Shown: piece by piece, positions 26,166 to 35,911 of the stretch
Layout: each line of letters opens with the position of its first letter
How positions within the stretch are numbered: the stretch's first letter is position 1
From: a virus
Direction: 5' to 3' (one strand)
Length of the DNA: 43,173 bases
IMG/VR virus record: IMGVR_UViG_3300046001_007608
Coordinates: 1 to 43,173 of that record
Notes under the pieces: generated by a model
The model's input: the letters and a program-made list of their open reading frames with translations, nothing else
The model's database searches: none
What the model was told of the DNA's origin: nothing
Program-made: the position numbers and the translations under genes

Positions 26166-27752
26166 ATGGCATTTACAATTCGGGCATCAGCAGGACCAAA
26201 TTGTTCGATAAGTCCATCTGGTAATGTATCTATTACACCAGGAGGTCATCAGTATTTTACTTTTACGGCAAGTCCTGGATATGCTTTACGCATTTTCGTA
26301 AATGGCGTTTCCTTAGGAGACAAGACTGCTTGGTATGTACTCGATTCATATTTGTTTAGTAATGTCATGTCAAGCCATACTATTGAAGTTATTGCGACTA
26401 AGACATATTTAACAATTACAGCAATATCAGGAATAAATGGAACAATTACTAATTTGGGAATTACTCCTATAACTGAAGGAGGTCACATATATTATAGTTT
26501 TTTTCCTGATCCTGGATACATAGTTGATTATATATTTGTAGATGGCGTTTCTTTAGGAGATCAGACTGCTTGGTATGCACTCCAGTCATATTTGTTTAGT
26601 AATGTTATGTCAAGCCACACCATCGAAGTTGGTTTTATAAGACAATTTGACATAGTTGGAATTACTTCTTCAGCTACAGGAAGTGGCACAATAGTTCCAT
26701 CTGGAATAGTTTCTGTGGATATTGGTGCAAATAAAACATTCACAATAACTCCTTTTCATGATTCTTCAATAACTTCTGTATTGGTTGATGGGGTGCCTGT
26801 ATCAATCGACGTAAACGGAAGTACCGGAATTGGAAGCTATACATTCACCAATTTACAAGATGATCACACAATTCAGGCTGTGTTTCCATATGTTACCTAT
26901 CCTATTACAGCAACAGCAGGAGCAAATGGTAGTATATCCCCATTAGGCTCCACATCTGTTTCTCAAGGAGGAAGTCAAACATTCACGATAACTCCTAATG
27001 CTCAATATGCAGTTGAATCGGTATTGGTTGATGGGGTATCAGTAGGACCAGTACGTAGTTATACATTCGGTAATGTTCAAACTGCACACACAATTCATGT
27101 GACTTTTTCAAACAACATTAAGTCAATCGTTGCATCAGCAGGACCAAATGGTGTAATTAGTCCTTCTGGAACTCAAGGAGTTACTATTGGGCAAAGTAGG
27201 ACGTTTAATTTTACTGCCAATGCAGGATATCAAATTGATACAGTAACAGTTGATGGTGTTTCACAAGGAACAATCAGTTCATATACGTTCAGCAATGTAC
27301 AAACTGATCACACCATTTCGGTTACGTTTAAACTGTTCGATTCCTATTTGATCACAGCAACATCAAACACCGGAGGAACTATTTCTCCTTATGGAAGTGT
27401 TGCCGCAGTTAAAGGAACAAATAAGTCTTTTACAATAACTCCTGATGCTCATTCCCAAATAACTGATGTATTGGTTGATGGTGTATCTCAAGGGGTAATA
27501 ACTTCCTATACATTCACAAATGTTCAGGCAGAACACACCATTTCAGTCACATTTGCAATTGATTCTTATTCGATTATTTCAGCAGCCGGACCAAATGGAA
27601 CCATTGTTCCTTTAGGAACTACAATGGTTTCTTATGGAGGAAATCAGGGATATGTTATTACTCCCAATGAAGGTTATCGAATTCAGGATATCATAGTGGA
27701 CGGAGTTGCTGTTGTAATGCCATCATCAGGAGCTTTATTCATAACTGATTAA
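26166..27752 (+). CDS. Repeat-rich tail adhesin with InlB-like beta repeats, C-terminally truncated
   Basis: A 528-residue protein made of seven units of about 75-80 residues of the InlB B-repeat-like type: consensus SAGPNGSISPSG, then a TFTITPNAGY strand, VDGVSxG, YTFSNVQxxHTIxVTF. Six units are complete. The seventh stops at VDGVAVVMPSSG and lacks its YTF-to-VTF half, ending in ALFITD and a TAA. Units 1 and 2 are near-duplicates and recently copied. The repeats form elongated rods found in cell-wall adhesins and phage fibres. The next gene begins in the same reading frame 9 bases after the stop and holds two orphan last halves, hinting at a split ancestor. Confidence 0.7.
   Translation: MAFTIRASAGPNCSISPSGNVSITPGGHQYFTFTASPGYALRIFVNGVSLGDKTAWYVLDSYLFSNVMSSHTIEVIATKTYLTITAISGINGTITNLGITPITEGGHIYYSFFPDPGYIVDYIFVDGVSLGDQTAWYALQSYLFSNVMSSHTIEVGFIRQFDIVGITSSATGSGTIVPSGIVSVDIGANKTFTITPFHDSSITSVLVDGVPVSIDVNGSTGIGSYTFTNLQDDHTIQAVFPYVTYPITATAGANGSISPLGSTSVSQGGSQTFTITPNAQYAVESVLVDGVSVGPVRSYTFGNVQTAHTIHVTFSNNIKSIVASAGPNGVISPSGTQGVTIGQSRTFNFTANAGYQIDTVTVDGVSQGTISSYTFSNVQTDHTISVTFKLFDSYLITATSNTGGTISPYGSVAAVKGTNKSFTITPDAHSQITDVLVDGVSQGVITSYTFTNVQAEHTISVTFAIDSYSIISAAGPNGTIVPLGTTMVSYGGNQGYVITPNEGYRIQDIIVDGVAVVMPSSGALFITD
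26302..26630 (+). repeat. Direct DNA repeat inside adhesin gene (two 89-base copies, 240 bases apart)
   Basis: Bases 26302-26390 and 26542-26630 match at about 79 of 89 positions by eye, with an offset of exactly 80 codons. They code the GVSLGDKTAWY to SSHTIEV part of units 1 and 2. Most of the differences are silent, showing a recent unit duplication. Confidence 0.75.
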
Positions 27753-27761
27753 GGACAACCA

Positions 27762-27830
27762 ATGACTAATAAAATCGCAGTAAATTGGAATGGACTTCCT
27801 AATCTCATGTCAAAAATGAAATTAGGAACT
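27762..27830 (+). repeat. Dispersed repeat: start module shared with gene at 37387
   Basis: Bases 27762-27830 and 37387-37455 agree at about nine of ten positions, coding the first 23 residues (INWNGLPNL-like segment with KMKLGT). The match stops abruptly after codon 23. The copies lie 9.6 kb apart, in the same orientation. Confidence 0.75.
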
Positions 27831-29909
27831 CCTAATCAGTTACGGTATATCAAACCGAAGAATTTGGCTGCAATTATTTTTCCCCCAAAAGGAGCAGATT
27901 CGGACAGCCCATTACCATTTGTTATTGGCAATGTGAATTTCATGAATGTTTCCAGAGATCACACGATAACCGTGAGTTTTATTAAAAATGGGGAAGAACC
28001 TGTTCCAAATACGTTAGGAAATGTTCAGTTTATTGGTGTGAAACAATCTCACACGATTCAAGTTTTTTTTGGATTTTATATTCCTACTCCTGAACCAATT
28101 GAGGATCACACCAAATTATTATTGAATTTTGATGAGCCTGTTTTATATACTCCTATAAGCGCACAAGCTGAATTGAATATTCCTTGGAGTGGTGTATTTT
28201 CTTCTGTTGACAGCAGTAATTGGAATCATGAGATAACTGTAGCAAAAGTGGGAGGAATAGGACAAACCTCGGAATATTTATCAGGATTAATCAGCACTGC
28301 TAAAATGGTTGCAGGTAATTCATCCGCGCACTTTGAAAATATGGGTGGTGGAGGATTTTACATGAATCAAATTCCTGGGTGTAAAATAGGAACAGGAGAT
28401 TGGACCATTGATTGGTGGTGGACGTTTGAATTTGAAATAAATATTAATTTTCCAAATAAAATAGGACCATATTTGCCAGGACTTACTTCAGGATTTGGGG
28501 CTTCCTTTTTTAATCTGAGGGATGATTCCTATACAAATGTAGATGGATCAGCCAATCAGAACGGAGAAGTTAATACACTGGCTGGTCAATTAGAGCAAAA
28601 AGCAGGAATACCAATTGTATTGGAAAGCGGTATTGCTGATGCGAACGAAAGTTACGAAACATTAATTGATACCAGTAAATCCTGGGAAGTAAATTCACTT
28701 GTGAATAAATTCCTTGTGATTACCTCGGGTCCTGGAAGTAATCATGTTTTGTCCAGTCCCGATACTCCTCAACGAATTGTTTCAAATACAGCAAATTCGA
28801 TAACTGTTTATTTTAGCGCAGATTTTTCTACTTTTCCTAATCCCACAATATATTTTGGAATTAAGGAATATCTTACAGAAGAATCTCATTATGAAATTCA
28901 GGAAATAAACTACATATATCATATGCAGTTAACTTATGATAATAGAAGGGATTTCTCTTCTGGATCTCCTGTATATGATGGTATTTGGCCTTTCGAATTA
29001 TTCACTGAATATGAACAACACCACATAGCCTTTGTTCGATATAACGGCAATATCAAATGTTATGTAGATGGAACGGCTCTTACTCAAAGTACCCAAATTC
29101 CTTTTTCATTTACTGAGAGTAGTCAATATAACTGGATGTTAAGTGGAGGAATAACTGATACATTTAAAGGATGGACTGATATATTCAGAGTTACAGACCT
29201 TGCATTGTTCACAGAGGATTTTGCTCCTCGATATCAGTCTGTAGATCATATCATTAATTTCAGTAATTTGGTGGTTTTGGACACTGATTTTACTCCTCCT
29301 TCAACACCATTTATTGAGGTTAATCCTGAATTTGATTCCACAATGACTTTGGAAGTTGTGATAAGAGCATCAGGAGAATTTGATATCCTTCTCGATTCTG
29401 AATTGGCTTTGGAATTGATAAGGGAAATATTGATTCCTTCCACGACATTTAATTCAAATATGTCCTTATACACATTCAATCAATTGATCGAAGTTCAAAG
29501 GGATTTTGTTTTCAGTAACAAATGGAAACGGGAAATGTTCGACACATATTCCCATGTTCCAGGAGTTGAAGGAGATTACCGAATTGCTTTGATGAATAGA
29601 TTTTTTGTTTTTGATCCTGATACGCACGAAAGATTTATTGATCAAATTGATTCCTACGAAATTGAAGAACAAAACGGATATGAATCTGGACTTCCCCTTT
29701 TGTTTAATGACTTTTCTTTAGACGGTATTTTGTCCTTCAATGACTTTGAATTGTCAGTTGGGAAATTGGAATCAATAAGTTCTTTGGTTATTTACGATTA
29801 TTCGACTGATGTAAAAGGATTGATTGTTGGATGTTTATCACTGGAACATTCCATGTTATTTGATGAATCTATGATCAAGTTGTCAGATCTTTCTTTTCAG
29901 ATTATATAG
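27762..29909 (+). CDS. Multidomain tail fibre/adhesin with laminin G-like domain
   Basis: A 715-residue mosaic. Residues 1-24 duplicate the start of the small gene at 37387. Residues 45-110 hold two orphan last halves of InlB-like units (NVSRDHTITVSF; GVKQSHTIQVFF). Residues 120-500 form a concanavalin/laminin G-like fold (HTKLLLNFDEP; GDWTIDWWW; HIAFVRYNGNIKCYVDG). Inserted within it (about 285-380) is the module DTSKSWEVNSLVNKFLVIT with IVSNTANSITV, also seen at the ends of both long fibres. The C-terminus (about 580-715) matches the 25727 protein. It is probably a receptor-binding side fibre. It is in the same frame as the upstream gene, separated by one stop; TAAGGA precedes the ATG. Confidence 0.65.
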   Translation: MTNKIAVNWNGLPNLMSKMKLGTPNQLRYIKPKNLAAIIFPPKGADSDSPLPFVIGNVNFMNVSRDHTITVSFIKNGEEPVPNTLGNVQFIGVKQSHTIQVFFGFYIPTPEPIEDHTKLLLNFDEPVLYTPISAQAELNIPWSGVFSSVDSSNWNHEITVAKVGGIGQTSEYLSGLISTAKMVAGNSSAHFENMGGGGFYMNQIPGCKIGTGDWTIDWWWTFEFEININFPNKIGPYLPGLTSGFGASFFNLRDDSYTNVDGSANQNGEVNTLAGQLEQKAGIPIVLESGIADANESYETLIDTSKSWEVNSLVNKFLVITSGPGSNHVLSSPDTPQRIVSNTANSITVYFSADFSTFPNPTIYFGIKEYLTEESHYEIQEINYIYHMQLTYDNRRDFSSGSPVYDGIWPFELFTEYEQHHIAFVRYNGNIKCYVDGTALTQSTQIPFSFTESSQYNWMLSGGITDTFKGWTDIFRVTDLALFTEDFAPRYQSVDHIINFSNLVVLDTDFTPPSTPFIEVNPEFDSTMTLEVVIRASGEFDILLDSELALELIREILIPSTTFNSNMSLYTFNQLIEVQRDFVFSNKWKREMFDTYSHVPGVEGDYRIALMNRFFVFDPDTHERFIDQIDSYEIEEQNGYESGLPLLFNDFSLDGILSFNDFELSVGKLESISSLVIYDYSTDVKGLIVGCLSLEHSMLFDESMIKLSDLSFQII

Positions 29910-29917
29910 GATAAATT

Positions 29918-31288
29918 ATGTCGGGTCTTGACGATTATTCTCGATTTTATTGGACAGTTGACCAAGCTGGTAATTCTGCCATTAGTGGGGAAGCATCCAA
30001 TTTTCCCTCATTTTCGACACAAGATTATCCTTCCACATATAATCCTTATGTATCCGGTGAAATAGGACTTGGTTATAGATTTTATTCGTATGATCCTTTG
30101 GCAGTTCCAACAAGGACTCCAAGTAGCTGGTTGTTAAATGACAAGACAAGCCCCTTTGCTCCTTTAGGATTAAATGCTTTTTGTTATGAGGATTACACAA
30201 TTGATTTCTTTTTAAAAGTCTCTGGTGAATCCTATCAACACATAATGGGAGTAGAAGATTGGTCCATCTATTATGAGGATCATCAAATTCACCAAATACA
30301 AGGAGGTTCATTACATACATCCTGTATATGCAATCTGAGTGGTGAATTCCGGCATATCGAATTTAACAGATCACTTGGAGTCAATAGGATATTTGTAAGT
30401 GGTGAATCTCAGGTTCTCATTGATGATTTATGGAGTCCTATCCCAATAGCAGAATCGGCACAATGGCATCTTGGAGTGATTGACTACTCCTTACGAAATG
30501 TCGATTTTGTTATTGATGGATTACATTTTTCAACAGGAGTTGCAAGACATCAAGAGAATTTTGTTCCTCAAAAGACAGCTTACACACGTTTGGTAGTAAC
30601 AGGAATTGCTTCTCCTGATAATGGATTAATTTTATTTTCAATTATTCCTGAAATGCAAGTTGAGTTTCCTTCCTGGGAATCTACAATATTTGCTACGCAA
30701 AATAATAGGATTAGATTTTCAGAAGATTCCACCATTGCACTGACAATGGCTCCTGATGAAACAATCCCTGCTGATGTGATTGATCATATTACATTCTCTG
30801 ATCCTTTGGAATTGTTTTCCGGATTTTACGGAGAAACTGTTTATTCAGGAATTACAAATGAAATCCTTATCGAATCTGTTTTTGATTTACAGGTTCAATT
30901 GGAAGAATCCACTGTTATCAATGAAGGAGTAATCTTTGATTTAATCGGTAATACAATTCAATTGCCTATTTCAATGGAAGTTGTTATTGAAGCTTCTACA
31001 TCAAATAAAGTTTCCTTTACGTTTGGTTTTGTAAATGCACTTGAATTACAAATAGGATTTAGTTTTTCAAATTCCTTGAATGCTGATTTTGAGACTTCCT
31101 TTTCATTTAAAAATTCTTTAACATCTAATGTATCGCTTTCGTTTAGTTTCAAGAATAGGATACTCGCTGTCAATGAGTTTCAGAAAAATTTCACGTTTTT
31201 TAACCGTATTCTAACCTCTGAACCTGTGATCGGAAACCCCGAAGAATATACAGGATTTTATTTTTCTGAAATACATGGAGTTCAATAA
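29918..31288 (+). CDS. Tail virion protein with C-terminal FxF repeats
   Basis: A 456-residue protein. The first 220 residues are a beta-sandwich that resembles the laminin G-like fold of its neighbour (EDYTIDFFLKVSG; VDFVIDGLHFSTG; AYTRLVVTG). The last 110 residues hold short imperfect repeats (FTFGFVNAL, FSFSNSL, FSFKNSL, FSFKNRI, FTFFNRI) about 18 residues apart. These would give a regular beta solenoid or zipper. Its stop overlaps the next start (TAATGG). It may be a fibre attached to the hub; function unknown. Confidence 0.55.
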   Translation: MSGLDDYSRFYWTVDQAGNSAISGEASNFPSFSTQDYPSTYNPYVSGEIGLGYRFYSYDPLAVPTRTPSSWLLNDKTSPFAPLGLNAFCYEDYTIDFFLKVSGESYQHIMGVEDWSIYYEDHQIHQIQGGSLHTSCICNLSGEFRHIEFNRSLGVNRIFVSGESQVLIDDLWSPIPIAESAQWHLGVIDYSLRNVDFVIDGLHFSTGVARHQENFVPQKTAYTRLVVTGIASPDNGLILFSIIPEMQVEFPSWESTIFATQNNRIRFSEDSTIALTMAPDETIPADVIDHITFSDPLELFSGFYGETVYSGITNEILIESVFDLQVQLEESTVINEGVIFDLIGNTIQLPISMEVVIEASTSNKVSFTFGFVNALELQIGFSFSNSLNADFETSFSFKNSLTSNVSLSFSFKNRILAVNEFQKNFTFFNRILTSEPVIGNPEEYTGFYFSEIHGVQ

Positions 31289-33192
31289 TGGCTGCTACCC
31301 CAATAAATATATTGATTGATGGAGAATCCTTACTGAAATACTTCAGCAATGTTGCGGTGAAATTCTCAGAAGGAATGTTTTGCAACTCCATTGATATAGG
31401 AATTGTTTCTGATGCACTTTGGTCTAAGTTTGATCCTATTTCGAATTTTGGATTGCTGAGACTTCAGGTTATTTTAGGAGAAATGAATTATGAGTTTTTG
31501 ATTGAGGAACGCAATACCACTGTTTCGATTCCAGGAGTTTCCTTTTCAGCATGGGGAAGATCAGCACAAGCATTACTTGATCGGCCTTATGCAAACCCTT
31601 TGTTATCTGATTTGGAAGAGAAAGTACATCCTTGGCAAAGTGGGGATGTAATGGCAACTCAGATAATTCAATACGCAATCAATTATTGTTGTTCTTCCTA
31701 CATAAAAAGCAAAGTTGTTGTTCATTGGAATGTGGATGATTTCGTTGTTTATAAGGATAGTTTTTCGACAAGCAACAGTTCCCCAATGGATATCATCTCT
31801 CAATTGGTAAGCGTTGTAGGAGCAGAAGTCATTGCAAATGCAGACGGTTCCTTAACTGTTCAGGAATATTCAGTGGGTACTTTGGACCCGGTTACTAAAC
31901 TAACTGAGGATATTTCAATTCAGGAATATAATGATTTGGATCATATCATATCACTGAATGACGATGTTGTTTATCCTATTGGGTACAACAGCGTTGTGGT
32001 GAATGGGTATGGCAGCAGTAGCACCGGAGGAGATGGTGCCAATACGATCTATTTATCTGCGGAACTTCAGGAAGATGATTTGAAAGGATGGGAATATGGG
32101 CGATCTCGAAAGGTCAAAGTATACAACTATCATCCTAAAAATTTAGGAGTTGCAACTGAAGTTCTTGGGCATGGTTATTCATCACTTGATGGAGCTAACG
32201 GAATAGAGGATAGAACTGAAACAGTTTTGTTGACATGGGGAGACGGCAATACTCAATATCCTAATACTAATGGATTAACTCAAGTTAAAGGAGATGAAGA
32301 TATTCCTTTGGCATATAAGACTGTCAGTTACAGATGTTATTGTGCAACAGGATATATTAGATCTTATATTACGAAAAATGATGTTCTTAAAGAAGGAATA
32401 GCAGCGTTTTATTTTTCAGATCGTACTGGCATGGCAACGATAGGATTTGATTATTATGAAATTCCTCTTGAGTCTGATAGTTATGAGGTTCAATTGGAAT
32501 TGAATGAAACTGAGTTAGATGCGGATCAGTTTTACATAAAAGGCATAGTTTTAGGATATGATTATTCTAATATAAAAAGGATATATACTACAACAGGAAC
32601 TTATGTTTCGCAATATGGTAATGTTGGGACTAAACGTTTCATAGAGGATGTTTCTTTTACAAATGGAACAGGACAATTAGCCCATCCATTTTGCCAATGC
32701 AGGACATATTCTTTTTATGATAATTCAGGATATATATTATCATTTAAAAAAAATAGGACCGAAGTTGTAATTTCAAATTATGACTCAACAGCACACCCTT
32801 TGTCTTCATTGGCTGCAATTGATTATGAATCGTTATCCGGGGAACTCTATGCCCCAATACCCTGGTCCTTTGTTGGGAAATCATTTTCGATTTATTTGGA
32901 TACAAATAGCGGTTCAACAATGTCAATCTCAAAAACCGTTAATAACACAGATATTCCTATTGAAGTTGATAAAAAGGATATTTCAATATTGGTTAAGGAT
33001 TTTGCAACAGATGTTATTATTCCCAATGCAGATGTTGTGGTGGATGGAATTTCAAGAGGAAGTACAGACGCCGATGGAATCATAACCATTATTGGTATAT
33101 CAGTGGGTGATCACACAATCAAAATAACTGCATCAAATTATCTTGATTCCGATGAGGATGAACTTGCAAATGACACTTTTACAGTTTCGTAA
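31288..33192 (+). CDS. Tail hub / baseplate central protein
   Basis: A 634-residue protein with the look of gp27/gpD-type hubs. The N-terminal strands (INILIDGESLLKYFSNVAVKFSEG; ADGSLTVQEYSVG at about 188-200) are joined by a helical stretch (DVMATQIIQYAI; PMDIISQLVSVVGAEV), the typical hub element that precedes a beta barrel. The middle is beta-rich. The last 70 residues form a carboxypeptidase-regulatory-like/Ig-like domain (VKDFATDVIIPNADVVVDG, GSTDADGIITI, GDHTIKITASNY), which may bind surface glycans. The hub closes the tail tube. Two small genes follow that look like missing hub parts. Confidence 0.65.
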   Translation: MAATPINILIDGESLLKYFSNVAVKFSEGMFCNSIDIGIVSDALWSKFDPISNFGLLRLQVILGEMNYEFLIEERNTTVSIPGVSFSAWGRSAQALLDRPYANPLLSDLEEKVHPWQSGDVMATQIIQYAINYCCSSYIKSKVVVHWNVDDFVVYKDSFSTSNSSPMDIISQLVSVVGAEVIANADGSLTVQEYSVGTLDPVTKLTEDISIQEYNDLDHIISLNDDVVYPIGYNSVVVNGYGSSSTGGDGANTIYLSAELQEDDLKGWEYGRSRKVKVYNYHPKNLGVATEVLGHGYSSLDGANGIEDRTETVLLTWGDGNTQYPNTNGLTQVKGDEDIPLAYKTVSYRCYCATGYIRSYITKNDVLKEGIAAFYFSDRTGMATIGFDYYEIPLESDSYEVQLELNETELDADQFYIKGIVLGYDYSNIKRIYTTTGTYVSQYGNVGTKRFIEDVSFTNGTGQLAHPFCQCRTYSFYDNSGYILSFKKNRTEVVISNYDSTAHPLSSLAAIDYESLSGELYAPIPWSFVGKSFSIYLDTNSGSTMSISKTVNNTDIPIEVDKKDISILVKDFATDVIIPNADVVVDGISRGSTDADGIITIIGISVGDHTIKITASNYLDSDEDELANDTFTVS

Positions 33193-33201
33193 GGATTAAT
33201 A

Positions 33202-33537
33202 ATGCCATCAACAATCATTGTCAAATGTGTTCGAGGATTAGGAGATAGAGTTGCTCCCCCAATATCTGACCAAATGATCACCACTCAGAATATAGCTGCA
33301 AAGAGAGGAAAGAGATTTTTAGATGATCCTTCTCAAGGTGGGTATTATGTAGTGGTCAAAAGAACATTGCAAACGGTTCACAAATCAAATGAAGTTCTTC
33401 CTACTAAATGGATTTCTGTGACTGATAGTCATTTGGGATTACGATCAGTAAAACTCAAAGTTAAGGAATATTCCATTAACATAACTCCTTCTTCAGTTTG
33501 GGCAGTCATCTCAACTGAGCAATACAAGGAACGATAA
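33202..33537 (+). CDS. Small tail tip protein, hub-domain-like
   Basis: A 111-residue protein immediately after the hub. The C-terminal part (DSHLGLRSVKLKVKEYSINITPSSVWAVI split over two strands) has the pattern of the last hub domain in gpD-like proteins, a D-x-x-LGL turn followed by a strand and SITPSG-like loop. The start has MPSTIIVKCVRG. It may be a hub domain split off as its own gene. It overlaps the next start by one base (TAATGG). Confidence 0.5.
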   Translation: MPSTIIVKCVRGLGDRVAPPISDQMITTQNIAAKRGKRFLDDPSQGGYYVVVKRTLQTVHKSNEVLPTKWISVTDSHLGLRSVKLKVKEYSINITPSSVWAVISTEQYKER

Positions 33538-33938
33538 TGGCAACTGAAATTCCTAAAGTCGAAAAAAGTCAAGGATATGATCAGATGATTTCAATGAATC
33601 TCATCTTTTTTGAAGAGATTCAGCGTTTAAGTAAATCAAGACTTAATCCTCCCATCTTTGATACTGGAATAATCATTGAAATTTTAGGAACTAAAAATTT
33701 TAAGTACAAAGTAAAAATGGCTGATATGGGATCTGTAGTTACTGCAACAGGAGCAGATTCAAATGCAGCTAATTTTTCCTGGTCAAGGCCAACATCTGTT
33801 TATAAAAAAGGAGCTTTAGTTTTGGTTATGTGCATTCCGAGTACCTATCTTTTTCAAAATCCTGCTATGACATATCAAATTATGGCTGTTCGGCAAACCG
33901 GGGTATATGAACCTGTAACTGAAGAAGTTCCTGTGTAA
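33537..33938 (+). CDS. Small baseplate/tail tip protein, OB-fold-like
   Basis: A 133-residue beta-rich protein. Residues 45-110 (DTGIIIEILGTKNFKYKVKMADMGSVV; YKKGALVLVMCIPS) resemble the OB-fold domain of phage baseplate spike or hub proteins, with the YKKGALVLV strand filling the position of GDxVLV. It may be a central spike or hub insert. Placement between hub and CAP protein fits a tip component. No clear family. Confidence 0.45.
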   Translation: MATEIPKVEKSQGYDQMISMNLIFFEEIQRLSKSRLNPPIFDTGIIIEILGTKNFKYKVKMADMGSVVTATGADSNAANFSWSRPTSVYKKGALVLVMCIPSTYLFQNPAMTYQIMAVRQTGVYEPVTEEVPV

Positions 33939-33947
33939 GGAAAAGTA

Positions 33948-35891
33948 ATGGCCGATCAAACGATTGTGTTACATACGTTGAACAAATACGGAATTCCTTG
34001 TGCTGATGTAACCGAGTATGTAGGTTCTCCATCAAGTCCTTCAATAAGTGATGGAGGTCAAGGAGTTTTTTATCTACAAAAAAGTGGGTACACGTATTTG
34101 GTCAGAACCAAATTAAAATCAAGCACCATACCAATGCCTGATCCTTTTGAGCCTATTACGGGAATAGAAGGATTCAATTTTTGTTTTTTCAGAAATGATG
34201 GCGTAGATGGATATATTGATTATTATTCATTGGGATCAGGATCTTTGATTAAAACTGTAAAATTGCCTGATCAAATAAGTGATTCTTATGATGCAAATTT
34301 ACTTCCTCATGTGGCAATAGAAAATTCGTATGTCACAGCTAAATTGCTGACACATCCTGAAGCATACCAACGGTACATAAGAAACCTTGATGGTTCTTTA
34401 ACATTGGATAGTTTCACTGATATACAAATGACCTTGCCTCTGAATGCCATAACGTATATTGGGAATTTGGTAATTGATTATAACGGGCAAATTATTGCTC
34501 TTCCTTTTTATGATGGGTGTTGGTTGGAACAGGATACCTACTCACTTGTTCCTTCTAATACCGGAGATGGGTTTGTACATTTCAATTCGTTTGGAGTGAA
34601 TAATGCTGGATATATCTCCCAAACAGGACGTTTGTACAAAGAAAATCCTAACACGATTCAAAGTTCTGATCCTGACATCAAAAGAGACATTGTGGATAAA
34701 GATGATCTTTTTGTAGGATCTCTTACAGATTATGTAATTCAAGTTGAAGCGTGGACCCTTGCAACCAATGAATGGTTGGATTGGTTTTTAGATAATTTGG
34801 GTTATGATATTCGAAACAATTCACATCTGTTGGTGCCTGTTTTTAATCAGAATTATGATGATGGTAATACTCAATCTAAATTAGGAACAGGGATAATAGT
34901 TGGAAGGTATATCAAGAATCAAAGTGTCACCAATTTATTCATCTGTGTTGCATCTGAATTAAAGGATTCCACATCAGGAATTCGATGTTTTCAAAGATGG
35001 TTTAATTCTTCTGGATATTGGATGTATGATTTTATTTATCCCAATGCTGAAACTGATCCTTCGATTCAATACACATCAGGAAGAGTTGATCATTGGGGAT
35101 CTTTTTATTATGTGATTGCAAAAGTTAATGGAGAATCCTATTTAAGGAGATACGATTTATACAATGGAACGTACAATGAATATCTTTTAGAAAATCCTTA
35201 TAAGGATATTCCATATGAAGGATATTACAAATTAAAAAATAAAGAGATCGTTGATGGTAAATACATCGTGTTGAATACATCAGCAGGACATTTTGTGTTT
35301 TTTGATGCAATGAACCCTGCATCCGGAATTCAAGGAGAGATAGTTATTTCCATAACAACACAGGAAGAAGGATTTTTTATTATTCCTCAAATTGGAGACA
35401 ATCAGCCAGCATCAGCAGTTACGAACAGACTACTTCAATTATGCAATTCAATACGATCATTGAAAATGACCTGGGCAGCTAATCAAGTTCAAGTTTGTCA
35501 AGACCATGCCAATTGGTGTGTGGCAAATGAAGTGTTCCAACATGAGGGACCAGGAGGTAACTCTGTAGGGGATCGAAATCATTATGCTGGTGTTTATGCT
35601 GGTGTTTCTGAGAATATTGATATAGTAATGACTTCGACAGAAAATAAAGAGCAGACCGATGCTTATGAAGATTGGATTGCAAGTCCTCATCATTTGGAAG
35701 GAATAATTAGGGGAGGAAATAAATATATGAGTTTTGCCTCTGCTACTTATCCTTATTCTGTTACAGAAATTGCTGTTGCAGCAGGAATGTGGGATGGCAC
35801 AAGTTACACAACTGAACCCACAATTCGCATTGTTCAGGAATACGAAAGAGGAAAATTGAAACTTTACGTTCAGAACTTTATCTGGTATTAA
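33948..35891 (+). CDS. Tail protein with C-terminal CAP (SCP/PR-1-like) domain
   Basis: A 647-residue protein. The first 480 residues are beta-rich with repeated aromatic strands and no recognised family; they may form a propeller or a set of beta-sandwich domains. Residues about 487-614 fit the CAP superfamily: LLQLCNSIRSLKMTWAANQV, then HANW, FQHEG, HYAGVYAGVSENI, YEDWIASPHHL and a final KYMSFASA strand. The cavity residues usual for CAP (two His, two Glu) have matches in HANW, NEV or QHE, SENI and SPHH. Some CAP proteins bind sterols or cell-wall material, but a catalytic role is unproven. A phage tail CAP domain is unusual. Confidence 0.68.
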   Translation: MADQTIVLHTLNKYGIPCADVTEYVGSPSSPSISDGGQGVFYLQKSGYTYLVRTKLKSSTIPMPDPFEPITGIEGFNFCFFRNDGVDGYIDYYSLGSGSLIKTVKLPDQISDSYDANLLPHVAIENSYVTAKLLTHPEAYQRYIRNLDGSLTLDSFTDIQMTLPLNAITYIGNLVIDYNGQIIALPFYDGCWLEQDTYSLVPSNTGDGFVHFNSFGVNNAGYISQTGRLYKENPNTIQSSDPDIKRDIVDKDDLFVGSLTDYVIQVEAWTLATNEWLDWFLDNLGYDIRNNSHLLVPVFNQNYDDGNTQSKLGTGIIVGRYIKNQSVTNLFICVASELKDSTSGIRCFQRWFNSSGYWMYDFIYPNAETDPSIQYTSGRVDHWGSFYYVIAKVNGESYLRRYDLYNGTYNEYLLENPYKDIPYEGYYKLKNKEIVDGKYIVLNTSAGHFVFFDAMNPASGIQGEIVISITTQEEGFFIIPQIGDNQPASAVTNRLLQLCNSIRSLKMTWAANQVQVCQDHANWCVANEVFQHEGPGGNSVGDRNHYAGVYAGVSENIDIVMTSTENKEQTDAYEDWIASPHHLEGIIRGGNKYMSFASATYPYSVTEIAVAAGMWDGTSYTTEPTIRIVQEYERGKLKLYVQNFIWY

Positions 35892-35911
35892 ACTTTAAAA
35901 GGAGTTATGAA

